In this document: piece after piece, positions 34,807-42,516 of the stretch
How positions within the stretch are numbered: the stretch's first letter is position 1
How the letters are laid out: each line of letters begins with the position of its first letter
Assembly (NCBI GenBank): GCA_963674575.2
Contig: CAXXQT010000003.1
Span: 310,001-374,000 of the forward strand
Length of the DNA: 64,000 nt
Direction of reading: 5' to 3'
Origin: JAAYAY01 sp963674575
Lineage (GTDB): Bacteria > Planctomycetota > Planctomycetia > Pirellulales > Thermoguttaceae
Program-made: the position numbers and the translations under genes
Notes under the pieces: generated by a model
Seen by the model: the letters and a program-made list of their open reading frames with translations, nothing else
Told to the model about the DNA's origin: nothing
The model's database searches: none

Positions 34807-36120
34807 ATGCACGCGAGCTCCCAAGAATTCCTCGCGACCGTTTTTCCAACGATTGGCTGGTTGTATGCGATCACGGCGGGGCTGAACGGCGTCGCGGCAA
34901 TTCGGAGCCTGCGAACTGGGCGGGGGAAGGCGGCGGCGTGGGGACTGCTGGCGATTGGGATGGTCTGGGCGGCGTGGCGATCGTTTGTCGGCCACCCGCC
35001 TCTCATGCCGCAGATGGCGAAGGATGCGATCGATGCCGCGTTGGGACCCGTGTCCTTCGCCCTGGGCTCGTTCGTGTTTCTGGCGATTCTGTACTTCTGG
35101 CGAGAGTTCTTCACGAAGCCGGCCGTGGCGTGGGCGGGCTTCAACGGTTCGGCCGTCCTGTTCTGCCTGTCCCTCACCGACCCGAACTTCGCGGCGATCG
35201 TTTCGAAGGCCGACAACGTGCCGATCGTGGCCTTGGTGCTGCTTCTGGGATACTTCACGTGGCTCGGAGCGGTGCAGGCCGTCGAGAACGACCGCCACGC
35301 CGCGGAGGGGCTTCCTCCGGCCGAGAAAGAACTCAACGCCCCGGTGCTCGTGTGGCCCGACCTGGTTTATATCGAGTTGATCTGCATGGTCCTGGTGACG
35401 GCCGGTTTGATCGTGTGGTCGCTGTTGCTTCGTGCGCCGCTGGAGGAGCCGGCCAATCCGGTGGTTACGCCCAACCCGGCGAAGGCCCCGTGGTACTTCC
35501 TGGGCTTGCAGGAAATGCTCGTGTTCTTCGACGCCTCGATCGCCGGCGTGACCTACCCTGCCCTGATCATCCTCGGGCTGTGCGCTGTCCCCTACCTGGA
35601 CAGAAACCCGCGCGGCAACGGCTACTACACGATCGCCGAACGGAAGTTCGCCTACGTGGTTTTCCAGTTCGGATTCCTGCAACTGTGGATCTTCCTGATT
35701 CTGGTCGGCACGTTCCTGCGCGGACCGGGGTGGGCATTTTTCGGGCCCTTTGAGGCTCACGATCCGGCGAAGGTCGAGGTGCTGACCAACGTGAGCCTGT
35801 CGCAGTGGTTCTGGGACGTTTGCCTGGGAGCCGGTGTGCCGAAAGTGGATCCGGCCGCCGGGTTCGGCGGGCGGTTGGCGACGATTCTTTGGCGAGAGAG
35901 TGCGGGCTTTGCGATTCTGGCTCTGTACTATCTCGGTCTTCCTGTCGTGCTGGCCCGAACGTGGCTGGCCGATTATCGCCGTGCGATGGGCCGAGGCCGA
36001 TATTGGATCATGGTTCTTCTTCTGTTGACGATGCTTGTGCTCCCTGTGAAGATGGTGCTCCACTGGACGCTGGGGCTCAGCTATTTCGTGAGCATGCCGG
36101 AGTATTTTTTGAATATATGA
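34807..36120 (+). CDS. Cytochrome b/b6 C-terminal-type quinol oxidoreductase subunit
   Basis: A 437-residue membrane protein with about ten helices. The centre (NPAKAPWYFLGLQEMLVFFD, then PALIILGLCAVPYLDRNP) matches the C-terminal half (subunit IV-like) of menaquinol:cytochrome c reductases; APWYF replaces the classic PEWY quinol-site loop, as in split bacterial bc complexes. Four extra helices precede it. Its few histidines (in MHASS, VGHPP, DRHAA, EAHDP, LHWTL) do not form the two in-helix pairs that bind b haems, so it cannot be the haem-carrying subunit. Partner cytochrome b N-terminal and Rieske genes are absent from the window. It leads the block ending in haem A/O synthesis. Confidence 0.8.
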   Translation: MHASSQEFLATVFPTIGWLYAITAGLNGVAAIRSLRTGRGKAAAWGLLAIGMVWAAWRSFVGHPPLMPQMAKDAIDAALGPVSFALGSFVFLAILYFWREFFTKPAVAWAGFNGSAVLFCLSLTDPNFAAIVSKADNVPIVALVLLLGYFTWLGAVQAVENDRHAAEGLPPAEKELNAPVLVWPDLVYIELICMVLVTAGLIVWSLLLRAPLEEPANPVVTPNPAKAPWYFLGLQEMLVFFDASIAGVTYPALIILGLCAVPYLDRNPRGNGYYTIAERKFAYVVFQFGFLQLWIFLILVGTFLRGPGWAFFGPFEAHDPAKVEVLTNVSLSQWFWDVCLGAGVPKVDPAAGFGGRLATILWRESAGFAILALYYLGLPVVLARTWLADYRRAMGRGRYWIMVLLLLTMLVLPVKMVLHWTLGLSYFVSMPEYFLNI

Positions 36121-36124
36121 GAGC

Positions 36125-36259
36125 GAAGACTGAAGGCTGTAGGCTGAAGACTGAAGGGCTGACAGCACAAAGTCTGCGGTGCATTGAGGTCAGCTTCCTT
36201 CGGCAATCAACCTTATATCAGGAACGTCCTTCGGTCTTCAGTCTACAGTCTTCAGCCTC
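36125..36259. repeat. Inverted repeat of family D before the octahaem gene
   Basis: Left arm 36125-36157 (GACTGAAGGCTGTAGGCTG and so on) and right arm 36228-36259 (CTTCAGTCTACAGTCTTC and so on) are imperfect reverse complements about 70 bp apart. The right arm ends 9 bp before the ATG of the octahaem gene, so the structure could affect its translation. Confidence 0.65.
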
Positions 36260-36268
36260 TGGCCATCC

Positions 36269-39200
36269 ATGCGATCTTCCGACGACACCTACTACAACAT
36301 CAACCGCCTTCACGTGGTCTTCGCCGTGGCTTCGGCGTTGCTCCTGGGGGTGACGGTCTGGATGTTTGTCGTGGATCACGATCGTCCGTGGAAGGTGTAT
36401 CAGCGAACCTATCGCGATCGGGTGGAGCCGTGGCTGGCCGAATCTCAGGCGGCGGGGCAAGCGGACGAGGCCCCGCAACCGGTTTCGCTGGACGGAAGCG
36501 GACGCAGGTTGGCCGTGGACCAGATCTGGCTCCCCGAGCTGACGATCGATTACAACTTTCGCCGCGTGGCCCGCTTCGATCGCTGCACGACGTGCCACCT
36601 GGCCATCGACAAGGTGGAACCGGGGACCGAGGCCAAGGCGGAGGTGGCGAGCCGGCAGGAGCTGACCCTTGAACTGCTGACGCCTGGCGCTCCGCCTGTG
36701 GATGGGCAACGGGCGGTTGAATCGCTCTACGGGTTGTCACTGGCGCCGCGAGGCATCCTGGTCGACGATCGGGCGACCGTGCTGACGGTGGCCGATGAAT
36801 CGCCAGCCGCCCGGGCCGGGCTCTATGCTGGCGACGCCATTCGCGAGATCGACGGGCGGCCGGTGGCAGATCGGGAGCAGGCGATCCGGAAGCTCATCGA
36901 GCCGCAATGGGGAGAGCCGCTTCAGCTGGAGATTGAACGTGGGCTTCCCGAGCCCTACTGCGGCCATCCGCGACTCGATCTGTTCGTGGGCGCGAAGAGT
37001 CCCCATCCCCTTCGTGACTTTGGCTGCACGATCTGCCATGCCGGCCAGGGAAGTGCCACCGATTTCACGTTTGCTTCCCACAGCCCGAACACGGGAGACG
37101 AGCGCCGGCGATGGCGAGACGAACACGACTGGTATCGCAACGAGCACTGGGACTTCCCCATGCTTGCCGGACGATTTGCGGAAAGCAGTTGTCTCCAGTG
37201 CCATCACGAGGTGACCGATTTGGAGCCTACGGAGCGTTTTCGCGATGCTCCCGCTCCCAAGTTGCTGGCCGGCTATCACCTGATTCGTGAGAACGGCTGT
37301 TTTGGCTGCCACGAGATCCGCGGCGTCGACATGTCGGGGCGTTCCATCGGTCCGGACATGCGACTACAGCGCGACGAGGCGAAACGCGGTTCATCTGCCC
37401 GAGAGCCAGGCGGGATCCCGCCCGGCACGATGCGCAAGGTGGGGCCCAACCTGCGCAATGTGGCCGGGCGCTTCGACAATGCCGTGCTCGAAGGGTGGAT
37501 TGCCGATCCCCAGACGCTTCGTCCCACGACGCGGATGCCTCGGTTCTTCGGCCTCGACGACCATCTCGAAGGAGACGAACTGGCCAAGGTGCAGCGGTTC
37601 GAAGCGGTCGAGATTGGTGCGATCCGTGCCTATCTGCTGGGAGTGTCGGAACCGTTGGAATTGCTGCCGACCCCGCCCGAGGTGACCGAGACGCCCACGG
37701 CGGACCGGGGCAAGGCGTTGTTTGTCCGCGCTGGGTGTGCGGCCTGCCATCGTCACGAGGATGTGCCCGAGGCGACGTCGACCGTTGGGGCCGACCTGAC
37801 GGGGTTGGGATCGCTGATTACGGCCGATACGGGCGAGGCGTGGCTGACGAGTTGGCTTCGCGATCCGGCCTATCATTTTCCGGACACGCGGATGCCGAAC
37901 TCGCAGCTTGCCCCAGAGGTGCTTGGGGGCGACACGGAGGACGGCCGGCCGCGGATGAGCGATCCGGCGGCGGACCTGGCGGCCTATCTGCTGGAGTCGA
38001 AGGGCGAGAGCCCGGTAGCCTTCCCGCCAGTGGTGGAGGCGGACCTGGACGCCCTGGCGAGGCTTCACCTGTTGAAGCAGTTTTCGGCCGAGCAGGTGGA
38101 CGAGTTCCTGACGCGGGGTGCTCCCCGGGAGACGGACCCGCGGGAACTTGGCGATGCGGTGGAACTGCTCGCTCCCGTCAGCAAGGAAAAGAAGCTTCGC
38201 TACGTGGGGCGGCGAACCATTGCAAAACGGGGCTGTTTTGGTTGCCACGGCATTCCGGGCTTTGAGCAGAGCCAAATCATCGGGCCGGCCCTGACCGACT
38301 GGGGACGGAAGCAGGAGTCACTGCTGGCCTTCGAGAAGGTTGATGACCTTCTCAAGCTACACCCGCCCACCGATGCCGACGGTTCGCCAGCGGACCGGGA
38401 GTTCTATCTGGAGGCGATTGCCGAGAAGCGGCGCGAAGGTTTTATCTGGCAGAAGCTGGGGCATCCGCGGAGTTTTGATTTTCAGAAGACGGCGCAAAAG
38501 GGCTACAACGCACAGCTCACCATGGGCAAGTTCTCCTTCACGCCGACGCAGCGCGAGCAGATCATGACGTTTGTGCTCGGGCTGGTGGCGGACCCGCCGA
38601 GCGAAGCGTATGTCTTTTCGCCGGATCGACGCACGAAGGCGATTGCCGAGGGGCGGAAGGTCCTCGATCGTTACGGGTGCGCCGAGTGTCACACGCTGCG
38701 AATGCCTCGCTGGCGTTTCCGCTACGATCCGGAGTGGTGGGAGGGCGCCTACGAGGACGAGACCTTCGACTTCGTCCGGCCGCACTTCTCGCGTCAGGCC
38801 GTGGCGGAATCGCTGGTGCGGGATCGAACGGGATGGGGCGTGGCGGAAGTGGTGGGCCGTCCGCTGGTGGACGAGTCGGGCGAGGTTGTGCTCGACGAGG
38901 ATGACGACGGCAACCCGCTCTATGTTTTCTCGCTCTGGGAGCCGGCGTTGATTAACGGCGAGGTTTGGCGAGTGGGCGGGGCCCAAGTGCCGGTGGCCGA
39001 GCCGTACATCACGCACCGCTATCCGGCCTGGGGCGGGGCGTTTGCCAGCCTGCTCTATCCAACGGCGGCCGAGGAGTCGGGGGCGGCGTGGCTTGAAGCG
39101 TGGGGACGGGTTCCGCCGGCCCTGGTGAACGAAGGCGCCCTGGTGCAGCCCTCGTGGCTGTACGACTATTTGCTCGCGCCTGCGCCGATCCGCCCCTCCG

Positions 39201-39724
39201 TGCTCCTGCAGATGCCTCGCTTCAACCTCTCCGAATCGGAGGCGGCCGCACTGGTCGACTACTTTGCTGCCGCCTCCGGCGCCGAGTTCCCCTACGCGGC
39301 CGGCGCGCAAACCGAGACGGGAACCGCCACGGATCGACGCCGGGCCGCCGAAATGGACCAGGCCATGCGACTTGTGACGGACCGCACAACCTACTGTGCG
39401 AAGTGTCACGTCATCGGCGACTACGATCCGGGAGGAGAAACGCAAACGATCCTGGCGCCGGATCTGGCCCGGGTCGGACGTCGCATTCGCACCGAGTATC
39501 TGCGGCGTTGGCTGGCCGATCCCAAATCGATCGTGCCCTACACGGGGATGCCGGTGAATTTCCCGCCCACGGGTGATCCTGTGGGGCAGGATCTCTTGCC
39601 TGGCGACAGCCGAAAGCAACTCGACGCCGTGGTGGATCTGCTCCTCCACTACGACGCGTATCTCCAGAAACGGACGTCGATTCGCGCGATGATCGAGGGG
39701 ACTCGACCGGCCGAGTCGGAGTGA
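36269..39724 (+). CDS. Octahaem c-type cytochrome with embedded PDZ domain
   Basis: An 1151-residue protein anchored by one N-terminal helix (about 17-36), mostly periplasmic. Eight CxxCH haem-c motifs are visible: CTTCH 106-110, CTICH 253-257, CLQCH 308-312, CFGCH 344-348, CAACH 490-494, CFGCH 656-660, CAECH 804-808 and CAKCH 1043-1047. Between haems one and two, residues about 158-226 form a PDZ-like domain (APRGILVDDRATVLTVAD, SPAARAGLYAGDAIREIDG). The C-terminal part has several mono-haem domains with MPxF-type Met ligands (TRMPRFF, LQMPRFN, TGMPVNF). Position after the cytochrome b-type gene implies it takes electrons from quinol oxidation. The ATG has no clear ribosome site. Confidence 0.88.
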   Translation: MRSSDDTYYNINRLHVVFAVASALLLGVTVWMFVVDHDRPWKVYQRTYRDRVEPWLAESQAAGQADEAPQPVSLDGSGRRLAVDQIWLPELTIDYNFRRVARFDRCTTCHLAIDKVEPGTEAKAEVASRQELTLELLTPGAPPVDGQRAVESLYGLSLAPRGILVDDRATVLTVADESPAARAGLYAGDAIREIDGRPVADREQAIRKLIEPQWGEPLQLEIERGLPEPYCGHPRLDLFVGAKSPHPLRDFGCTICHAGQGSATDFTFASHSPNTGDERRRWRDEHDWYRNEHWDFPMLAGRFAESSCLQCHHEVTDLEPTERFRDAPAPKLLAGYHLIRENGCFGCHEIRGVDMSGRSIGPDMRLQRDEAKRGSSAREPGGIPPGTMRKVGPNLRNVAGRFDNAVLEGWIADPQTLRPTTRMPRFFGLDDHLEGDELAKVQRFEAVEIGAIRAYLLGVSEPLELLPTPPEVTETPTADRGKALFVRAGCAACHRHEDVPEATSTVGADLTGLGSLITADTGEAWLTSWLRDPAYHFPDTRMPNSQLAPEVLGGDTEDGRPRMSDPAADLAAYLLESKGESPVAFPPVVEADLDALARLHLLKQFSAEQVDEFLTRGAPRETDPRELGDAVELLAPVSKEKKLRYVGRRTIAKRGCFGCHGIPGFEQSQIIGPALTDWGRKQESLLAFEKVDDLLKLHPPTDADGSPADREFYLEAIAEKRREGFIWQKLGHPRSFDFQKTAQKGYNAQLTMGKFSFTPTQREQIMTFVLGLVADPPSEAYVFSPDRRTKAIAEGRKVLDRYGCAECHTLRMPRWRFRYDPEWWEGAYEDETFDFVRPHFSRQAVAESLVRDRTGWGVAEVVGRPLVDESGEVVLDEDDDGNPLYVFSLWEPALINGEVWRVGGAQVPVAEPYITHRYPAWGGAFASLLYPTAAEESGAAWLEAWGRVPPALVNEGALVQPSWLYDYLLAPAPIRPSVLLQMPRFNLSESEAAALVDYFAAASGAEFPYAAGAQTETGTATDRRRAAEMDQAMRLVTDRTTYCAKCHVIGDYDPGGETQTILAPDLARVGRRIRTEYLRRWLADPKSIVPYTGMPVNFPPTGDPVGQDLLPGDSRKQLDAVVDLLLHYDAYLQKRTSIRAMIEGTRPAESE

Positions 39725-39744
39725 GGGTGGGACATTCGGCTTGC

Positions 39745-39774
39745 CGTTTACGCCCGTTTACGCCCGTTTACGCC
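39745..39774 (+). repeat. Three tandem copies of CGTTTACGCC
   Basis: Exact 10-bp units at 39745-39754, 39755-39764 and 39765-39774. The last unit overlaps the first bases of the large palindrome. Confidence 0.9.
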
Positions 39775-39965
39775 GAAGGCGTTGCATTCCGCAGCCCGGC
39801 GTCGCGCAGCGCACGCCGGGTTGGATGCCAACAACCTCTCGTACCCCGAAGGGGTTCCACAGACGCGTCTTGTGAAACCCCTTCGGGGTATAAAATCCAA
39901 TTATCAATCGTGTCCCAGCGTGCGCTGCGCGACACTGGGCTATGGAGTTTAACGCCTTCGGCGTA
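39769..39965. repeat. 197-bp nested palindrome
   Basis: TACGCCGAAGGCGTT at the left end pairs with AACGCCTTCGGCGTA at the right end. Inside, AGCCCGGCGTCGCGCAGCGC pairs with GCGCTGCGCGACACTGGGCT, and the centre (39842-39890) is a hairpin with arms TACCCCGAAGGGGTT and AAACCCCTTCGGGGTA. Each arm end is itself a small palindrome. Confidence 0.85.
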
Positions 39966-40202
39966 GGATCCGAGTGCGGAAGGTCGGGCTGGACGAGGTT
40001 CTCCAGGGGAGTCGCGACGTTGGCGTCCGGCGGCCAAGGGGCGTATACTTAAAGTCTCCACGCCTTTTAGATGCTTCTGGACGGCTCCCCAGGGCTCAAC
40101 GTGGGAGGAAAAGGCCGCAATGAGGCCTCCTCCCTCCATGACGGACTCGGGGCGGCCGGCCCATAGTCAGGCAGGAGGTGGGGCGTGTTCTGACGCAACA
40201 CG

Positions 40203-40235
40203 CCGGCACTGGCTGGCAAGCAGCCAGTGGCACCC
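40203..40235 (+). repeat. Repeat family C, copy 1
   Basis: CGGCACTGGCTGGCAAG then CAGCCAGTGGCACCC, a 33-bp hairpin related to the one at 45461-45493. Confidence 0.75.
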
Positions 40236-40279
40236 GCTTGGCTCGCTCGATCTGTTCCCGCCGAAAGGGGGTAAGCATA

Positions 40280-41059
40280 ATGTCCAATCTCAGTCGACGA
40301 CAATTTGTGAAGAGCACGGCGGCCACCGTGGCGGCGGCTGCGGCCGTGCCGGGGATGGCCCGGGCCGCCGAGGAGGGCTGGGGCGACCTGACCGGAAAGC
40401 TCGTCTATGACGGCACGGCGCCCGAGCGGAAGAAGCTCGTGGTCGACAAGGACGTGGACTGCTGCGGGAAGTTCGACATTCGGGACGAGTCGCTCATGGT
40501 GGGCGAAGACGGGGGCTTGCAGAACGTCTACATCTACTGCCGCACACGCAAGGTCGCCGTCTGTCCGGAGTTGGAAAAGGAAGTCGAGCCGCAGGTCAAG
40601 CTGGACAATCGCGATTGCATCTTCCAACCTCATTGCATGGCCATTTGGGCGTCGAAGCAGGAGTACTACATCGTCAATTCCGATCCGGTGGCCCAGAACG
40701 TGGCGTTCAGCCCGCCGTTGGACAGGCCGGCGAATATTGTTCTGCAGGTGAAGGGCGAGGCGACGTGGCAGTTTCGGCGAGCCCAGCGAAAACCCGTTTC
40801 GATCGCCTGCAACTACCATCCGTGGGAGAGCGCCTACATCCTGCCCCTGGACCACCCGTACGTGGCCATTACCGCGAAGGACGGTTCCTTCACGATCCCC
40901 AAGCTCCCGCTGGGGGAACTGGAGTTTCAGATCTGGCACGAACGGGTCGATTACCTGGACACGAAGGACTGGCCCAAGGGGCGGCTGACGACGACGATTC
41001 GACCCGGCGTCAACGACCTGGGGACGATCAAAGTGGCCCCGGCGGATCTTCAGAAATAG
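40280..41059 (+). CDS. Tat-exported cupredoxin-like protein
   Basis: A 259-residue exported protein. The N-terminus SRRQFVKSTAATVAAAA is a twin-arginine signal (cleavage near residue 29). The mature region has His118 (FQPHCM), Cys177 and His180 (ACNYHPWESAYI), a set compatible with a type-1-like copper site, although the axial Met is not obvious. The final 60 residues (GSFTIPKLPLGELEFQIWHE) resemble a carboxypeptidase-regulatory-type beta domain. A Cys60-Cys61 pair and extra cysteines are unusual. ATG 40280 follows AAAGGGGG; an upstream extension lies in a repeat. It lies between two cytochrome genes, so it is likely a periplasmic electron carrier or cofactor-binding partner. Confidence 0.8.
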   Translation: MSNLSRRQFVKSTAATVAAAAAVPGMARAAEEGWGDLTGKLVYDGTAPERKKLVVDKDVDCCGKFDIRDESLMVGEDGGLQNVYIYCRTRKVAVCPELEKEVEPQVKLDNRDCIFQPHCMAIWASKQEYYIVNSDPVAQNVAFSPPLDRPANIVLQVKGEATWQFRRAQRKPVSIACNYHPWESAYILPLDHPYVAITAKDGSFTIPKLPLGELEFQIWHERVDYLDTKDWPKGRLTTTIRPGVNDLGTIKVAPADLQK

Positions 41060-41062
41060 TTT

Positions 41063-42268
41063 ATGGGATTGGTTCCTCTTGTGTCCTTGGCAGATCATTC
41101 AACCGACCGGCAATTATCCGACGCAACGACTTGTCCACTTGGCGCGACGACCGCGATCCTGTGGATGGGCCTCGTTTCTGTGACCCTGCTGTTGAGCGGC
41201 TGCACGAACAGTGAATCGCCATCGTTCCGGATCAATCTGGAGGGGCGCGAGCCGGACGGGGTCGCCCCGTCACAGCGCGAAGCGATCGCAAAGGCCATGG
41301 AGGAGTTCTTCGGCACGCCCGACGAACCTCGGCTTCCCGAGGGGACGGGGCTGAACCTTCAGCGGATCAAGATGGCGGCGGGGCCGGTGGCGGGCAATGC
41401 GGACGGCACCCAGCGAGGATTGTTCCGGCAACACTGTGCGATGTGCCATGGCATTACGGGGGATGGGGCCGGCGTTCTGGCCACGACGTTCGAACCCTAT
41501 CCTCGCGATTTTCGTCGGGGAACGTTCAAATACACGACGACGCGGGCGGACTGCAAGCCCTTGCGGAGCGACCTGCAGCGAACGCTCCTGCGGGGAATTC
41601 CGGGCACAGGCATGCCTTCCTTTGCGGAATTGCCCTCCGAGGAAATCGATGCCCTGGTGGAATACGTGATCTACCTGAGCCTGCGCGGCGAGACGGAGCA
41701 GTACCTGGTGCAACTCGTGGTGGACGAGGGCGAGTATCTTCCACTGGGAGCGGACGCGAAAGAGATGGTGCTGGAAGACGCCACCCTCTGGGTTGCCGAG
41801 CAGTGGGCCGAGGTGGAGAGCGACCCGGAGGAGTACGTGGTGCCCGTGCCGCCGCGACCGGAATATAGCGGGAAGGAACTGGCTGCCTCGATCGCAAGGG
41901 GCAAGGAGTTGTATGCGAGCAAGGATGCCCAGTGCGCCTTGTGTCACGGCCCGAACGGGGCCGGGGATGGAGAGGACGATCGCATCTACGACGACTGGAA
42001 CAAACCGAAGCACGGCGTGACGCCCGAGCAGACCGCCAAGCTGGCCCCCCTGTTCACGCTGCCGATTCAGAAGCTTCGCCCCCGCGATTTTCGCGAGGGG
42101 GCCTTCCGAGGCGGAGCCAGTCCAGAGGATCTCTACCGCCGGGTCTATATCGGGATCAAGGGGACGCCCATGCCGGCCGCCGGTCCCCAGCCCGGGGCCA
42201 AGGGGGTGCTCACTCCGGACGACATCTGGGATGTGATCAACTATGTTCTTTCCGTAGCCAACGAGTAA
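41063..42268 (+). CDS. Dihaem c-type cytochrome lipoprotein
   Basis: A 401-residue protein with two c-type domains. A lipobox LLSGC ends at Cys47, so it should be a lipoprotein on the outside of the cytoplasmic membrane. Haem sites are CAMCH at 125-129 and CALCH at 291-295, each followed by GxTGDGAG or GPNGAGDG blocks and distal MPSF / TPMP methionines. It starts 3 bp after the cupredoxin stop, so the two are one operon. ATG 41063 gives a long N-region before the hydrophobic core; ATG 41165 is an alternative but lacks charged residues. Probably an electron carrier between the bc-like complex and a terminal oxidase. Confidence 0.87.
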   Translation: MGLVPLVSLADHSTDRQLSDATTCPLGATTAILWMGLVSVTLLLSGCTNSESPSFRINLEGREPDGVAPSQREAIAKAMEEFFGTPDEPRLPEGTGLNLQRIKMAAGPVAGNADGTQRGLFRQHCAMCHGITGDGAGVLATTFEPYPRDFRRGTFKYTTTRADCKPLRSDLQRTLLRGIPGTGMPSFAELPSEEIDALVEYVIYLSLRGETEQYLVQLVVDEGEYLPLGADAKEMVLEDATLWVAEQWAEVESDPEEYVVPVPPRPEYSGKELAASIARGKELYASKDAQCALCHGPNGAGDGEDDRIYDDWNKPKHGVTPEQTAKLAPLFTLPIQKLRPRDFREGAFRGGASPEDLYRRVYIGIKGTPMPAAGPQPGAKGVLTPDDIWDVINYVLSVANE

Positions 42269-42330
42269 ACAACTCAAAGTGAGAATGGCGGGACTTTCGC
42301 GAGTTGCGGACTCCCTGAACTGCTGGACGA

Positions 42331-42462
42331 GGGCTGGAGACTGAAGACTGTAGGCTGTAGGTTTCTGATGCGAAGTCTGTTGGCGTGGAAAACCGATTTT
42401 GATGCGACGAAAGCTCCTATTTTTCCGTCCTTAAGTCTTCGGCCTTCGGCCTTCAGCCTTGT
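42331..42462. repeat. Repeat family D copy
   Basis: Left part GGAGACTGAAGACTGTAGGC (42335 on) and right part AAGTCTTCGGCCTTCGGCCT (42433 on) are arms of the same inverted-repeat type found before the octahaem gene. They fill the gap between the dihaem cytochrome and haem A synthase genes. Confidence 0.6.
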
Positions 42463-42516
42463 CTCCACCGTCATTCGTTTTCACTTTGCGTAAACAACGA
42501 GAGTTCCTGATTTCCC

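Larger units (their letters stand above)
39725..40279. other. Repeat-filled intergenic region of 555 bp
   Basis: No gene. It contains a triple 10-bp tandem repeat, a 197-bp nested palindrome and a family-C hairpin, entered separately. Confidence 0.7.

Noticed and set aside
38357..39649. 430-codon - strand frame in the octahaem gene
   Set aside because: Shadow frame; haem motifs are all on the + strand.
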